From positions 1 through 35,040 of the forward strand of contig JALSTP010000184.1 of the NCBI GenBank assembly GCA_026983675.1: a stretch of 35,040 nt of DNA, read 5' to 3'. Numbering within the stretch: position 1 is the first letter of the stretch; every line of letters starts with the position of its first letter. The position numbers and the translations under genes are program-made. The notes under the pieces were generated by a model that saw only the letters and a list, made by a program, of their open reading frames with translations, had not been told where the DNA came from and made no database searches. The DNA is from Sedimenticola sp. (GTDB lineage: Bacteria; Pseudomonadota; Gammaproteobacteria; Chromatiales; Chromatiaceae). This document shows positions 26,106 to 34,860 of the stretch, piece by piece.

Positions 26106-27187
26106 GGTGTCGCATACTCCAGAAAGTCGACCCGCTCCGCCACATTGCACAGCAGCTCGTAGGCAATGGTGCCCGCCCGGGCGGCGACGTGCTCCACCGG
26201 CACACCCTCACCCCACAGCGTCGCCCAATCCCCCACCGAGACCTTCGGAGCCCGGCGCAGATCGACGGTGATCATGTCCATCGACACGCGACCGATCAGC
26301 GGGACCTCACGATCGCCGATCCGTACCGGCGTCCCCTCCGCGGCGTGGCGGGGATAACCATCACCATAGCCGATGCCAATCACCCCCACCGGCATCGCCT
26401 CGGGACAGCGGTAGCTTCCGCCATAACCCACGGCATCCCCCGCCTCGAGCCGCCGGACGGCGATGAGGGGCGCCTGCAGGGTCATCACGGGGCGCAGGCC
26501 CTCCTGCTCCGCGCTGGTCCCGGTAAAGGGCGATACGCCGTACAGCATAATGCCGGGCCGCACCCAGTCGCCCTGCGCCTCCGGCCAGCCCAGCACCCCC
26601 CCGGAATTACCGATACTCAACGGCCGCCCCGAGGCTGCCGGGAGCCCGCGCACCATTTCACACTGGTGGAGGGTCAGGGGGTCGCTGCGGTCGTCCGCGT
26701 TGGCCAGGTGAGTGATCAGCCCCACCTTGCCTCCCACCGACGGCATCGATTCCAACCGGTGCACCACTTCATCCACCTCTTTCGGCGGGAAACCCAGGCG
26801 GTGCATGCCCGTGTCGACCTTCACCCAGACAGTCAGCGGCGTGGCGGTGGCGGCCCCCTGCAATAAATCGAGATGCCGCCTCTGGTGCACCACCGGCTGT
26901 AAGCGAGCGGCCGACGCCAGCGCCAACTCCTCGCCTCTCAAGACCCCCTCCAGCAGCAGGATGGGCTTGTCGACGCCGGCCTCCCGGAGCGCCATCCCCT
27001 CATCGGGGCGGGCCACCGCGAAACCGTCCGCCGCCTCAAGCCCCTTCGCCGCCCGTAGCAGGCCGTGACCATAGCCATTGGCCTTGATCACCGCCCAGAC
27101 ACGGCTATGGGGGGCGGCTCGACGCACGCAGTGGAGGTTGTGCCGGAAGGCGGCGTGATCGATCAGCGCCCGCGGAGCGAACGCCAT
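26102..27187 (-). CDS. alr: Alanine racemase
   Basis: PLP enzyme of 361 residues making D-alanine for peptidoglycan. The PLP lysine is K35 in VIKANGYGHG. The second catalytic residue, a tyrosine, is in the segment VGYGGSYRCPE, and the fold type III barrel motifs LWVKVDTGMHRLG-like (TVWVKVDTGMHRLGF) and GDWVRPGIMLYG are present. Its ATG shares one base with the dnaB stop and its stop overlaps the radA start, so all three are coupled. Confidence 0.97.
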   Translation of the reverse strand: MAFAPRALIDHAAFRHNLHCVRRAAPHSRVWAVIKANGYGHGLLRAAKGLEAADGFAVARPDEGMALREAGVDKPILLLEGVLRGEELALASAARLQPVVHQRRHLDLLQGAATATPLTVWVKVDTGMHRLGFPPKEVDEVVHRLESMPSVGGKVGLITHLANADDRSDPLTLHQCEMVRGLPAASGRPLSIGNSGGVLGWPEAQGDWVRPGIMLYGVSPFTGTSAEQEGLRPVMTLQAPLIAVRRLEAGDAVGYGGSYRCPEAMPVGVIGIGYGDGYPRHAAEGTPVRIGDREVPLIGRVSMDMITVDLRRAPKVSVGDWATLWGEGVPVEHVAARAGTIAYELLCNVAERVDFLEYATP

Positions 27188-28593
27188 CAGTACTCCTCGC
27201 CACCGTAGTCGCCATAGCTGTCGTTGGCGAAATTCTCGAACTTGGTGTACTTGCCGAGGAAGGTGAGGCGGACGGTGCCGATGGGGCCGTTACGCTGCTT
27301 ACCGATGATGATCTCGGCAATGCCCTTGTCGGGGCTGTCCTCGTTGTAAACCTCGTCGCGGTAGATGAACACCACCAGGTCAGCGTCCTGTTCGATGGAG
27401 CCGGACTCGCGCAGATCCGACATCACCGGCCGCTTGTTGGGCCGTTGCTCCAGGTTGCGGTTGAGCTGGGACAACGCGATCACCGGGACATTGAGCTCCT
27501 TGGCCAGCGCCTTCAGCCCTCGCGAGATGGCGGAGATCTCAGTGGCCCGGTTCTCGCCCTCCCCCGGCGCCTGCATCAACTGTAGATAATCGATCACGAT
27601 CAGCCCCAGCCCGCCGTGCTCGCGCTTCAGCCGCCGCGCCCGCGCCCGCACCTCGGTGGGCGAGAGCGCCGGGGTGTCGTCGATAAAGAGTGGCGCCTCG
27701 TTGAGCAGGTTGAGGGCCGACGTCAGGCGCGGCCACTCGTCGTCCTGCAGCTTGCCGGTGCGCACGCGGTGCTGGTCGATGCGTCCCAGCGACGACATCA
27801 TGCGCATCGCCAGCGAGTCGCCTGGCATCTCCATGCTGAACACCGCTACCGGCACCTGCGAATCGATGGCCACGTTTTCCGCGATGTTCATGGCAAAGGT
27901 GGTCTTGCCCATGGAGGGCCGCCCGGCGATGATGATGAGGTCGGCGGGCTGAAGCCCCGAGGTCCGTTCATCGAAATCAGCAAAACCCGAAGCAAGACCG
28001 GTGATCGCCTCATCCTGCTCATAGAGGGTCTCGATCCGCTCCAATGCCTGACTGAGCAGCTTCTTCAGCGGCTGAAAGCCCCCGCCGCCGCGTGACTGTT
28101 GCTCGGCGATCTCGAACACCCGTCTTTCCGCATTGTCGAGGAGCTCTGCCGCCTTGCGGCCCTGGGGATTGAAGGCGCTGTCGGAGATATCCGTGCCCAC
28201 AGAGATCAACTGCCGCATCACCGAATATTCGCGCACGATGTCGGCGTAGGCCTGGATGTTGGCGGCACTCGGCGTATCCTGCGCCAGGGCGCCGAGGTAG
28301 GAGAGCCCCCCCGCGTCTTCGAGTTCACCGCGCCGTTCCAGATTCTCGGCCAACGTCACCACGTCGAAGGGCTGGCTATGGTCGGCAAGATCGGCCACCG
28401 CTCGCCAGATCAAGCGGTGTTCGTTGCGGTAGAAATCCTGCTCGATCACCTTGTCCGCCACCTGATCCCAGGTACGGTTGTCGATCATCAGTCCCCCGAG
28501 CAGGGACTGCTCCGCCTGAATGGAGTGCGGCGGCACCTTCAGTGCATCGGCGCGGGTGGTGTCTGTCATGGGAGGAGCAAAGGCTTCAGACAT
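27187..28593 (-). CDS. dnaB: Replicative DNA helicase DnaB
   Basis: Hexameric helicase of the replication fork, 468 residues, close to the 471 of E. coli. The N-terminal domain (about 20-125) starts VPPHSIQAEQSLLGGLMIDN; the RecA-like domain has Walker A GRPSMGKT, Walker B LIVIDYLQLM, and the arginine-finger region SDLRESGSIEQDADLVVFIYRDE. There is no intein. The start is uncertain: ATG 28593 is used; ATG 28569 and a GTG at 28629 are alternatives, none with a strong ribosome site. It heads the dnaB-alr-radA run. Confidence 0.96.
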   Translation of the reverse strand: MSEAFAPPMTDTTRADALKVPPHSIQAEQSLLGGLMIDNRTWDQVADKVIEQDFYRNEHRLIWRAVADLADHSQPFDVVTLAENLERRGELEDAGGLSYLGALAQDTPSAANIQAYADIVREYSVMRQLISVGTDISDSAFNPQGRKAAELLDNAERRVFEIAEQQSRGGGGFQPLKKLLSQALERIETLYEQDEAITGLASGFADFDERTSGLQPADLIIIAGRPSMGKTTFAMNIAENVAIDSQVPVAVFSMEMPGDSLAMRMMSSLGRIDQHRVRTGKLQDDEWPRLTSALNLLNEAPLFIDDTPALSPTEVRARARRLKREHGGLGLIVIDYLQLMQAPGEGENRATEISAISRGLKALAKELNVPVIALSQLNRNLEQRPNKRPVMSDLRESGSIEQDADLVVFIYRDEVYNEDSPDKGIAEIIIGKQRNGPIGTVRLTFLGKYTKFENFANDSYGDYGGEEY

Positions 28594-28667
28594 AGGAAAT
28601 CTCAGATCGAAACGTGCTTCCGATCGCACACCCTGTCCGGGTGAGTGATACCCCGTGGGGCAGGATT

Positions 28668-28688
28668 CATAGGATAACCATTCCTATG
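28668..28688. promoter_or_regulatory. Short inverted repeat before dnaB
   Basis: CATAGGA (28668-28674) and TCCTATG (28682-28688) are perfect inverted 7-mers seven bases apart, 75 bases before the dnaB start. It could be an operator or a small leader hairpin; no further support is visible. Confidence 0.3.
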
Positions 28689-28831
28689 CTGGAACGCTAT
28701 AGATCCCGGGGACGGGAGAATAGCCCCCAGGGGTCTGTCGAACTCGACGCTGATCAGCAGCCAATCCCTGGAGAGCGTTCTACTCAGCTTGTCGAGTCCG
28801 CTGTTATTGCCCCAGAGGCAATGTATGCTGT

Positions 28832-28946
28832 ATTCAGGGCTTCAGGCAGGCGCCGGAGGTCAAGGGTCATGATGCCTCCAGTGCATCCATGCACTCGCAA
28901 CACTCACGCCGGAACGCAGGTCCGGCGCCTGCCCGAAGCCCTGAAT
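28832..28946. repeat. Large inverted repeat, possibly related to the dispersed element
   Basis: Arms of 26 bases (28832-28857 and 28921-28946) pair with one mismatch around a 63-base middle. The middle contains its own hairpin (GTGCA/TGCAC around 28880). Bases 28833-28855 match 31699-31721, the interior of the 31664-31784 element, at 20 of 23 positions. It fills most of the 416-bp gap between rplI and dnaB (28594-29009), in which I find no gene. Confidence 0.7.
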
Positions 28947-28961
28947 GCCATATTTATTTAT

Positions 28962-28988
28962 GGCTGCCGGGTCAACACGCCGGCAGCC
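28962..28988 (-). terminator. Hairpin after rplI
   Basis: GGCTGCCGG (28962-28970) pairs perfectly with CCGGCAGCC (28980-28988) around a nine-base loop, 22 bases after the rplI stop on the minus strand. The bases after it (ATAAATAAATAT on the minus strand) are AT-rich but not a T run. Likely end of the rpsF-rplI transcript. Its TGCCGGGT core also resembles the ends of the dispersed element. Confidence 0.55.
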
Positions 28989-29009
28989 CCCACGACGAGG
29001 GGCTCGGGT

Positions 29010-29459
29010 TCATTCTTCAGCCGCTACCACCAGACGCAAAACGGCATTGACATCGCTGTGCAGGTGCAGGTCGACCTCGTATTCCCCTGCCAGCCGGAAT
29101 GGCCCCTCAGGCAGGCGCACCTCCTGCTTTTTCAGTTCCACCCCTGCCTCGACCACGGCATTGGCAATATCGGCCGTGCCCACAGAACCGAACAACCGCC
29201 CTTCCTCACCCGCCTTGCGGCTGATCGTGATCGACAGCGCCTCGAGCTGCGCCTTGCGCGTCTCGGCCGCCTGTAATGCCTCTGCCGCCGTCCTTTCCAG
29301 CTCGGCGCGACGCGCCTCGAACGCCTTCAAATTCTCTTCGGTTGCAGGAACCGCTTTCCCCTTGGGCACCAGATAATTTCGCCCATAACCGGGCTTCACA
29401 CTTACCTTGTCGCCAAGGTTGCCCAAATTGTCGATTTTCTCTAGCAGAATCACTTCCAT
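29010..29459 (-). CDS. rplI: 50S ribosomal protein bL9
   Basis: Large-subunit protein of 149 residues, exactly the family length. The N-terminal [36 protein letters not shown] is the bL9 signature; a long connecting helix (about 41-74) leads to the C-terminal rRNA-binding domain (about 78-149). It follows the DUF2232 gene by 54 bp and ends the rpsF operon. Confidence 0.98.
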   Translation of the reverse strand: MEVILLEKIDNLGNLGDKVSVKPGYGRNYLVPKGKAVPATEENLKAFEARRAELERTAAEALQAAETRKAQLEALSITISRKAGEEGRLFGSVGTADIANAVVEAGVELKKQEVRLPEGPFRLAGEYEVDLHLHSDVNAVLRLVVAAEE

Positions 29460-29513
29460 CTTCAGTTCACCTCAATTCTCTAATTTGTCATGGCTGGGAT
29501 TGCGAATGCCAGA

Positions 29514-30443
29514 TCACGCACCTTTGCCACTGCTTGGACCAGAGCCGCCATTGCGCCGGGCGCGGAAATCCACCCATGGGTCCACCAAGCCGATCAGCGC
29601 CAACACGATCTCCGCGTAAGGCAATCCGATCACCAACAAGACATAGAGCCCTGCCAACCAGCCACTATGCATACCCGACCGTTTTACGATGTTGTGGGCA
29701 ACCGCCATACCCTGCAAGAAAAACGCCGCCAACATCAGTAACGCTACATAGCGCACCAGCAGCGGCGCCGCCTCTCCCTGCAACAATATCCATCCACTAA
29801 ACACCGCGCCGCCGACTGCGGCCACGGGGCTCAGACGCAGGTCATGGAACTCCTTTTGAAACCCACCGGGATTGTAGAGCCCCGCCTGCCACCATCGCGC
29901 CAAAAACAAAGCCAGAATGGTCTGCAGATAAAACGCCGCAGCCAGGATACCGGTCATCCAGCCTGCCATCCGCGCCACGAATCCTTGCGCCTGGCCGGCA
30001 TCCATCACCCGGGCGTCCACCAGGCTCTTGACCACCGGTTCGAGCACGCCTTTCCAAGTTGCCACGGGATCTCCGCCGTGCAGATAGCCCGCGGCGATAA
30101 TCAAAGCGCCGAATCCCAGTCCTGCTTCCACCGTGACATTCAGTGACCGAGTGGCACGCAGCATGATCGCGAGCGCCCATACCGGCAACCAGGCCAACAG
30201 CAGCAACCCCGCTGCGGCCTTCGAATGCCCGACCGCTGCCCAGATCAGCACACCGCAGGCGAAGGTGGAGGCGAAGATCAGCCCGAAACCGATCATGCCT
30301 CCGCGACGCAAGGTCATCAGGCCAATGGCGGCAGAGGCTACGATACCAAGCGGCGGCAGGACAAATGAGAGCACCGCAAACACGGTGACCACCATCACCG
30401 CGGGCGAATAACCCCGCATCACAAAGGCTGCCAGTCCTCGCAT
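29514..30443 (-). CDS. DUF2232 (YybS-like) membrane protein
   Basis: Polytopic membrane protein of 309 residues with about eight helices, matching the DUF2232/YybS family often found between rpsR and rplI. Its role is unknown. The last two thirds contain GGFQKEFHDLRLSPVAA followed by several helices, as in relatives. ATG 30443 has only a weak AGG upstream. It lies 51 bp after rpsR and 54 bp before rplI, in the usual Proteobacterial position for this family. Confidence 0.85.
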   Translation of the reverse strand: MRGLAAFVMRGYSPAVMVVTVFAVLSFVLPPLGIVASAAIGLMTLRRGGMIGFGLIFASTFACGVLIWAAVGHSKAAAGLLLLAWLPVWALAIMLRATRSLNVTVEAGLGFGALIIAAGYLHGGDPVATWKGVLEPVVKSLVDARVMDAGQAQGFVARMAGWMTGILAAAFYLQTILALFLARWWQAGLYNPGGFQKEFHDLRLSPVAAVGGAVFSGWILLQGEAAPLLVRYVALLMLAAFFLQGMAVAHNIVKRSGMHSGWLAGLYVLLVIGLPYAEIVLALIGLVDPWVDFRARRNGGSGPSSGKGA

Positions 30444-30494
30444 GGCCTGCGATCCGGGCGCGCCGTAGTGCCCTCGCGCCCTGGTAGCCGCCTC

Positions 30495-30719
30495 TCAGTG
30501 GCTGTCGGTGTATGGCAACAACGCAAGAAAACGCGCCCGCTTGATCGCTGTCGCCAGCTGGCGCTGATATTTGGCCTTGGTGCCGGTTATGCGGCTCGGA
30601 ACGATCTTGCCGCTCTCGCTGATATAGGCCTTGAGCAGATTCAGATCCTTGTAATCGATATCGGTAATACCCTCGGCGGTAAACCGGCAATATCTCTTGC
30701 GACGAAAATAACGTGCCAT
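30495..30719 (-). CDS. rpsR: 30S ribosomal protein bS18
   Basis: Small-subunit protein of 74 residues, near the family's 75. [68 protein letters not shown] cover the whole bS18 profile. It binds 16S rRNA as a heterodimer with bS6, which is encoded 12 bp upstream. Confidence 0.98.
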   Translation of the reverse strand: MARYFRRKRYCRFTAEGITDIDYKDLNLLKAYISESGKIVPSRITGTKAKYQRQLATAIKRARFLALLPYTDSH

Positions 30720-30731
30720 GGGTGCGTCCTC

Positions 30732-31145
30732 CTATTCTTCGGGCTGCTCGGTGGTTTTCGCTTCCGGCGCGGATTCCGCGGCCGGCGCCTCCGCAGGTGG
30801 CGCTTCCCGCTGCGTCTCCCTCTCGCTGGGCTCTTTTGCCAACGGGGACGGCCCGGTGATCGCCTCCTCGCGGCGAATCACCAGATTCCGGAGTACTGCA
30901 TCGTTGAAACGGAAGGCACTCTCAAGTTCGGCGAGCGTCTCCGCCCCACACTCGATATTCATCAGCACATAATGCGCCTTGTGGATCTTGTTGATGGGAT
31001 AGGCCAGCTGCCGGCGGCCCCAGTCTTCCAGACGGTGGACCCTGCCCTCACCCTCGGTGATCATCGCGGTATATCGCTCGATCATGGCAGGAACCTGCTC
31101 GCTCTGGTCCGGATGGACCAGAAACACGATTTCGTAGTGTCTCAT
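30732..31145 (-). CDS. rpsF: 30S ribosomal protein bS6
   Basis: Small-subunit protein of 137 residues. [45 protein letters not shown] and [16 protein letters not shown] are standard bS6. The last 35 residues form a Glu/Ala/Pro-rich tail; E. coli bS6 also has an acidic tail, but this one is longer and more proline-rich. ATG 31145 follows AGGGAGAG. First gene of the rpsF-rpsR-DUF2232-rplI run. Confidence 0.97.
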   Translation of the reverse strand: MRHYEIVFLVHPDQSEQVPAMIERYTAMITEGEGRVHRLEDWGRRQLAYPINKIHKAHYVLMNIECGAETLAELESAFRFNDAVLRNLVIRREEAITGPSPLAKEPSERETQREAPPAEAPAAESAPEAKTTEQPEE

Positions 31146-31149
31146 TGTC

Positions 31150-31195
31150 TCTCCCTACGGTTAACAGCCTTCCGTTCGAGTACGGTAAGGCAAGG
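31150..31195 (-). promoter_or_regulatory. Possible S6:S18-binding leader of rpsF
   Basis: On the minus strand the rpsF leader folds into a hairpin (31191-31167): GCCTT pairs with AAGGC and CCGT with ACGG, with one bulged A and a six-base loop. It is followed by AACCG and the ribosome site. Many bacteria autoregulate rpsF by an RNA with a CCG motif that binds the S6:S18 dimer; this could be such a leader, but I judge it by eye only. Confidence 0.4.
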
Positions 31196-31315
31196 AGCAC
31201 GGACGTCCTTCACAACGCCCCAGCGGTAAAAGGGCGAAATTCTACATGCGCCCTACTTTACGTTCAAGCCAAATTTGTGCATGCTCTTGGGTTGCACGAT
31301 TTGAGGTCCAGGAAT

Positions 31316-31669
31316 ATGGGTAAATTATTGCGGACATTTTCGACCCTGCTGCCCGCGCTACTGTTGGCGGTTACAGTATCGAGCGACGGAATCGCGGGAG
31401 AAACGGGGCTCGGCATCGGCAAACAGCCTCGGGTCGAGAACCGTTTCAGTCAGGGACATCGACGTGGGGGCTTCTCCGCCTCGCCGCAACGCCCCCGCCG
31501 GGGATCCGACCAGAGCCGGCGCGGAGATCATCCCGATTTCCGGCCGGGACATTATCCCCTCTTCTACCGCCCGGGATACTGGCCCAACATTTACCACCCC
31601 GGTTATTGGCCCTCGTACAACGATCGCCGCCTTCCCGATGACGCCGGGGCGCGCTGGCGTCGATATTAA
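31316..31669 (+). CDS. Small secreted basic protein with PGYWP repeats
   Basis: Unrecognised protein of 117 residues. Residues 1-28 form a signal peptide (basic start, hydrophobic LLPALLLAVTV core, then a DGIAGE cleavage area). The mature part is rich in Arg, Gly and Pro, with two PGYWP units in the sequence RPGYWPNIYHPGYWPSY (about 85-101). Several inner-membrane-exported, Tyr/Trp/Pro-rich proteins of this kind exist in Gammaproteobacteria without known role. ATG 31316 follows AGGA; the frame to 31145 lacks coding character. Its stop codon TAA lies inside the left end of the repeat element at 31664, so the C-terminus may have been set by the insertion. Confidence 0.6.
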   Translation: MGKLLRTFSTLLPALLLAVTVSSDGIAGETGLGIGKQPRVENRFSQGHRRGGFSASPQRPRRGSDQSRRGDHPDFRPGHYPLFYRPGYWPNIYHPGYWPSYNDRRLPDDAGARWRRY

Positions 31670-31784
31670 CCCGGCAACACTATTTATCGTTATCGCAGTC
31701 AGGACTTCAGACGGGCGCCGGGCCGCCTTGTTGCGAACCGGCACACCACGGCTGAATACGTTATATAGTGTTGCCGGGCTAATA
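31664..31784. repeat. 121-bp element with 20-bp terminal inverted repeats (MITE-like)
   Basis: Left end 31664-31683 and right end 31765-31784 are inverted repeats of 20 bp with one mismatch. The 81-bp interior codes for nothing. Its right 60 bases match 51-110 at 55 of 60, and its two ends, fused, give the 44-bp palindrome at 9649-9692. The element lies exactly between two convergent genes, starting inside the stop codon of the small secreted protein and ending 14 bases before the rlmB stop. It is probably a non-autonomous mobile repeat, possibly also used as a two-way terminator. Both ends carry TAATA/TATTA, so a short TA-type target duplication is possible but not provable here. Confidence 0.8.
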
Positions 31785-31798
31785 ATGTTATGTTGTCA

Positions 31799-32551
31799 TC
31801 AACAGGTCAGGAACCCGCGCTGGCGTATCGCCTCGTAGAGACAGATACCGGTGGCGACCGAGACGTTGAGGCTTTCCACCCCGCCCGCCATTGGCAACTT
31901 GACGAGCAAATCACAGTGCTCCCGGGTCAGACGGCGAAGGCCTTTGCCCTCTCCGCCCATCACGATGCCCAGTGGGCCCGCCAGATCCGCGTCATACAGC
32001 ACCCTGTCGGCCTCGCCCGCTGTACCGACAAGCCAGATATTGTATTCCTCCCGCAGTCGGCGCAGCACCCGGCCAAGGTTGGTCACCTGGACGAACGGCA
32101 CGTTTTCCGCGGCTCCGCTGGCCACTTTGCGGACCGCGGCGGTGAGTCCCGCCGAGCGAGCCTTGGGCGCGATCACCGCATGCACGCCGGCGCCGTCCGC
32201 GGTGCGTAGACATGCCCCAAGGTTGTGGGGATCCTGTACGCCATCGAGCACCAGCAGAAACGGGGGCTCGGTCAGTCCCTGTAACAAGGGCCACAGAGCC
32301 TGCTCATCGAGGGCAGTCACACCGGTGACGCGGGCCACCACACCCTGGTGGTTGGCCTCTCCCGACAACCGGTCGAGCTGTTCCCGGTCGACGTTCTTGA
32401 CGGCCACGCCGGCCTGCCGCGCCAGTTGCCGGATCTCACCGATACGACGGTCGTGCCGCCGGACATCGATCCATAGCGCCTCGACGCCGCCCACATTGCG
32501 CAGTGCCGCGCGCACGCTGTGCAGACCGAATACGATCCGGGAATTGCCCAC
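31799..32551 (-). CDS. rlmB: 23S rRNA 2'-O-methyltransferase RlmB (SpoU family)
   Basis: Knotted SPOUT methyltransferase of 250 residues that methylates G2251 (E. coli numbering) of 23S rRNA. The N-terminal substrate domain opens IVFGLHSVRAAL; the SpoU motifs are LDGVQDPHNLGACLRTADGAG (motif 1), GIVMGGEGKGLRRL (motif 2) and LPMAGGVESLNVSVATGICLYEA (motif 3). The start is GTG, eight bases after the rnr stop, in the classic rnr-rlmB pair. Confidence 0.96.
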   Translation of the reverse strand: MGNSRIVFGLHSVRAALRNVGGVEALWIDVRRHDRRIGEIRQLARQAGVAVKNVDREQLDRLSGEANHQGVVARVTGVTALDEQALWPLLQGLTEPPFLLVLDGVQDPHNLGACLRTADGAGVHAVIAPKARSAGLTAAVRKVASGAAENVPFVQVTNLGRVLRRLREEYNIWLVGTAGEADRVLYDADLAGPLGIVMGGEGKGLRRLTREHCDLLVKLPMAGGVESLNVSVATGICLYEAIRQRGFLTC

Positions 32552-32559
32552 CGCCGGCT

Positions 32560-34854
32560 TCAGGACCTCTTGCCGCCGCGGCTCCGCCGGCTGCCGGAGC
32601 GGCGGCGTTTGTTCCTTTTCTTGCCTCGCGGCTCTTCTTTTACCGAAACATCGGGGACGAAGTCGATCTTGCGATCATCGAGGTTCACTGCCGCCACCTT
32701 GACGCGCATCGGGTCGCCGAGGCGAAATACCTGCCCTGTGCGCTCCCCCACCAGACGGTGGCCGGCCGGCTCGAAGTGATAGTAGTCATTGGCCAGCGCG
32801 GTGATATGCACCAACCCGTCCACATAGATGTTGTTCAGCTCCACAAACACGCCGAAGGAATTGACGCTGGTGATAATACCGTCGAACGACTCGCCCACCT
32901 TGTCCATCATGTATTCGCATTTTAGCCAATCCACCGCATCGCGGGTCGCCTCATCCGCCCGGCGTTCGGTACTTGAGCAATGCTCGCCAAGAGTCTGCAA
33001 CTGCGCCTTGGAATACTCGAACGCCGATGGCTTGCCACCATTGGCCAAGTGTTTGAGTGCACGGTGGACCACCAGATCGGGATAACGCCGAATGGGTGAA
33101 GTGAAATGGGTGTAGGCCGGATAGGCCAAGCCGAAATGACCGATATTCTCCGAACTGTAGACTGCCTGCGAAAGCGAACGCAGCATCACTGTCTGGATCA
33201 GATGGGCATCGGGGCGGTCTTTTACCGACGCCAATAACTGTGCAAAATGCTTGGGCTCCGGTTTGTCCCCTCCTGGCAGGTTCAACCCCAATTCGCCGAG
33301 AAATTCCCGCAGATCATTCAGCTTCTCCTCGCTCGGCCCCTCGTGAATGCGATACAGCGCAGGAATTTTTCGACGCAGCAAAAGGCGCGCGGCAGCCACA
33401 TTGGCCGCAAGCATGCACTCCTCGATGAGCCGGTGGGCATCGTTGCGCTCCACCGGCTCGATGCGCTCCACCTTTTTTTCGTCGTTGAAGATGATGCGCG
33501 TTTCCGTGGTCTCGAAGTCGATGGCGCCCCGTTGCTTGCGCGCGGCATACAGCACCTTGAACAACGCATGCAGATCCTCGATATGCGGAAACACTGCCTG
33601 ATACTTCTTGCGCAGATCCTTGTCGCCCTCCAGCATCGCGGCCACCTTGTCATAGGTGAGCCTCGCATGCGAGCGCATCACGGCTTCGTAGAATCTTGAA
33701 CGTTGAATCTGACCCTCATTCGAAATATACAGATCACAGGTCATGCACAGACGATCAACCTTTGGGTTGAGCGAGCAAAGGCCATTGGACAAGACCTCCG
33801 GCAACATGGGAATCACCCGATCGGGAAAATAGACCGAGTTGCCGCGTTTTTCCGCCTCGGCATCGAGACCCATCCCTGATTCGACATAGGCCGATACATC
33901 CGCAATACACACCACCAACCGCCATCCTTTCGGCTTGCGCTCGCAATAGACGGCGTCGTCGAAATCGCGCGCATCGGCGCCGTCGATGGTGACCAGTGGT
34001 AAATTGCGCAGATCCGTCCGCCCCTGCTTGGCCTCCTCGGGCACCTCCTCGCCAAAGGCCTCAATCTCGGCTTCAACCGCCTCGGGCCATTCCACCGGGA
34101 GATTGTGGGCGCGAATGGCAATGTCGATCTCCATCCCAGGCGCCATATGGTCACCCAATACCTCGATGATACGGCCGATCGGCTGGGTGCGGCGCGTGGG
34201 CTGCTCCACGATCTCCGCCACCACCATCTGACCCTGGGTGGCGCCCCCCAGGTCCGTTTTGGGAATGATGATGTCCTGATTGAGCCGCTTATTGTCCGGC
34301 ACCACGAAACCGACACCGCTCTCTTCATAAAGGCGCCCCACCACTGTCTTGGTGTTACGCTCCAGCACCTCAACGATGGCGCCTTCGAGCCGCCCGCGCC
34401 GATCCTTACCGATGACACGCACGACCACGCGGTCATCGTGGAACACCGCGCGCATTTCACGCGGTGACAGATAGAGATCGTCGCCGCCGTCGTCTGGCTT
34501 GACGAAGCCAAAACCGTCAGGATGGCCGATCACCCGCCCCACGATCAGATCCCGCTTGTTCACCAGACAGAAGTCACCCTTGCGATTACGCAACACCTGA
34601 CCATCGCGCTCCATCGCCCGCAGGCGACGACGCAGGGCCTCCTGCTGCTCCTCGCCACTCAACTCCAACTGCTTATAGATCGCGTTAAAACTCAACGGCG
34701 CACCATGCGCCTTCAACAGTTCGAGAATGAACTCCCGGCTGGGGATGGGATTGGCATACTTCTTTGCCTCGCGCTCCCGGTGCGGATCTTTCTTGTTTAA
34801 CTTCTTTTTCCGTTTGTCTCTCGCCACGTCTCGCTTCTTCTGGTAATGATGCAA
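32560..34854 (-). CDS. rnr: Exoribonuclease R
   Basis: Processive 3'-5' exoribonuclease of 764 residues that degrades structured RNA. Residues 24-42 (HREREAKKYANPIPSREFI) match the start of enteric RNase R; two cold-shock domains follow (about 85-230), then the RNB catalytic domain with the aspartate cluster DGADARDFDDAV (about 295-306), an S1 domain (DGIITSVNSFGVFVELNNIYVDGLVHI) and a Lys/Arg-rich tail. The TTG at 34854 is the first start but lacks a ribosome site; GTG at 34827 (codon 10) is an alternative. A TAGAAT box lies six bases before the TTG. Confidence 0.96.
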   Translation of the reverse strand: MHHYQKKRDVARDKRKKKLNKKDPHREREAKKYANPIPSREFILELLKAHGAPLSFNAIYKQLELSGEEQQEALRRRLRAMERDGQVLRNRKGDFCLVNKRDLIVGRVIGHPDGFGFVKPDDGGDDLYLSPREMRAVFHDDRVVVRVIGKDRRGRLEGAIVEVLERNTKTVVGRLYEESGVGFVVPDNKRLNQDIIIPKTDLGGATQGQMVVAEIVEQPTRRTQPIGRIIEVLGDHMAPGMEIDIAIRAHNLPVEWPEAVEAEIEAFGEEVPEEAKQGRTDLRNLPLVTIDGADARDFDDAVYCERKPKGWRLVVCIADVSAYVESGMGLDAEAEKRGNSVYFPDRVIPMLPEVLSNGLCSLNPKVDRLCMTCDLYISNEGQIQRSRFYEAVMRSHARLTYDKVAAMLEGDKDLRKKYQAVFPHIEDLHALFKVLYAARKQRGAIDFETTETRIIFNDEKKVERIEPVERNDAHRLIEECMLAANVAAARLLLRRKIPALYRIHEGPSEEKLNDLREFLGELGLNLPGGDKPEPKHFAQLLASVKDRPDAHLIQTVMLRSLSQAVYSSENIGHFGLAYPAYTHFTSPIRRYPDLVVHRALKHLANGGKPSAFEYSKAQLQTLGEHCSSTERRADEATRDAVDWLKCEYMMDKVGESFDGIITSVNSFGVFVELNNIYVDGLVHITALANDYYHFEPAGHRLVGERTGQVFRLGDPMRVKVAAVNLDDRKIDFVPDVSVKEEPRGKKRNKRRRSGSRRSRGGKRS

Positions 34855-34860
34855 TCGGTT

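Noticed and set aside
27187-28593. Possible intein or insertion in dnaB
   Set aside because: Motifs run continuously and length equals that of E. coli DnaB.
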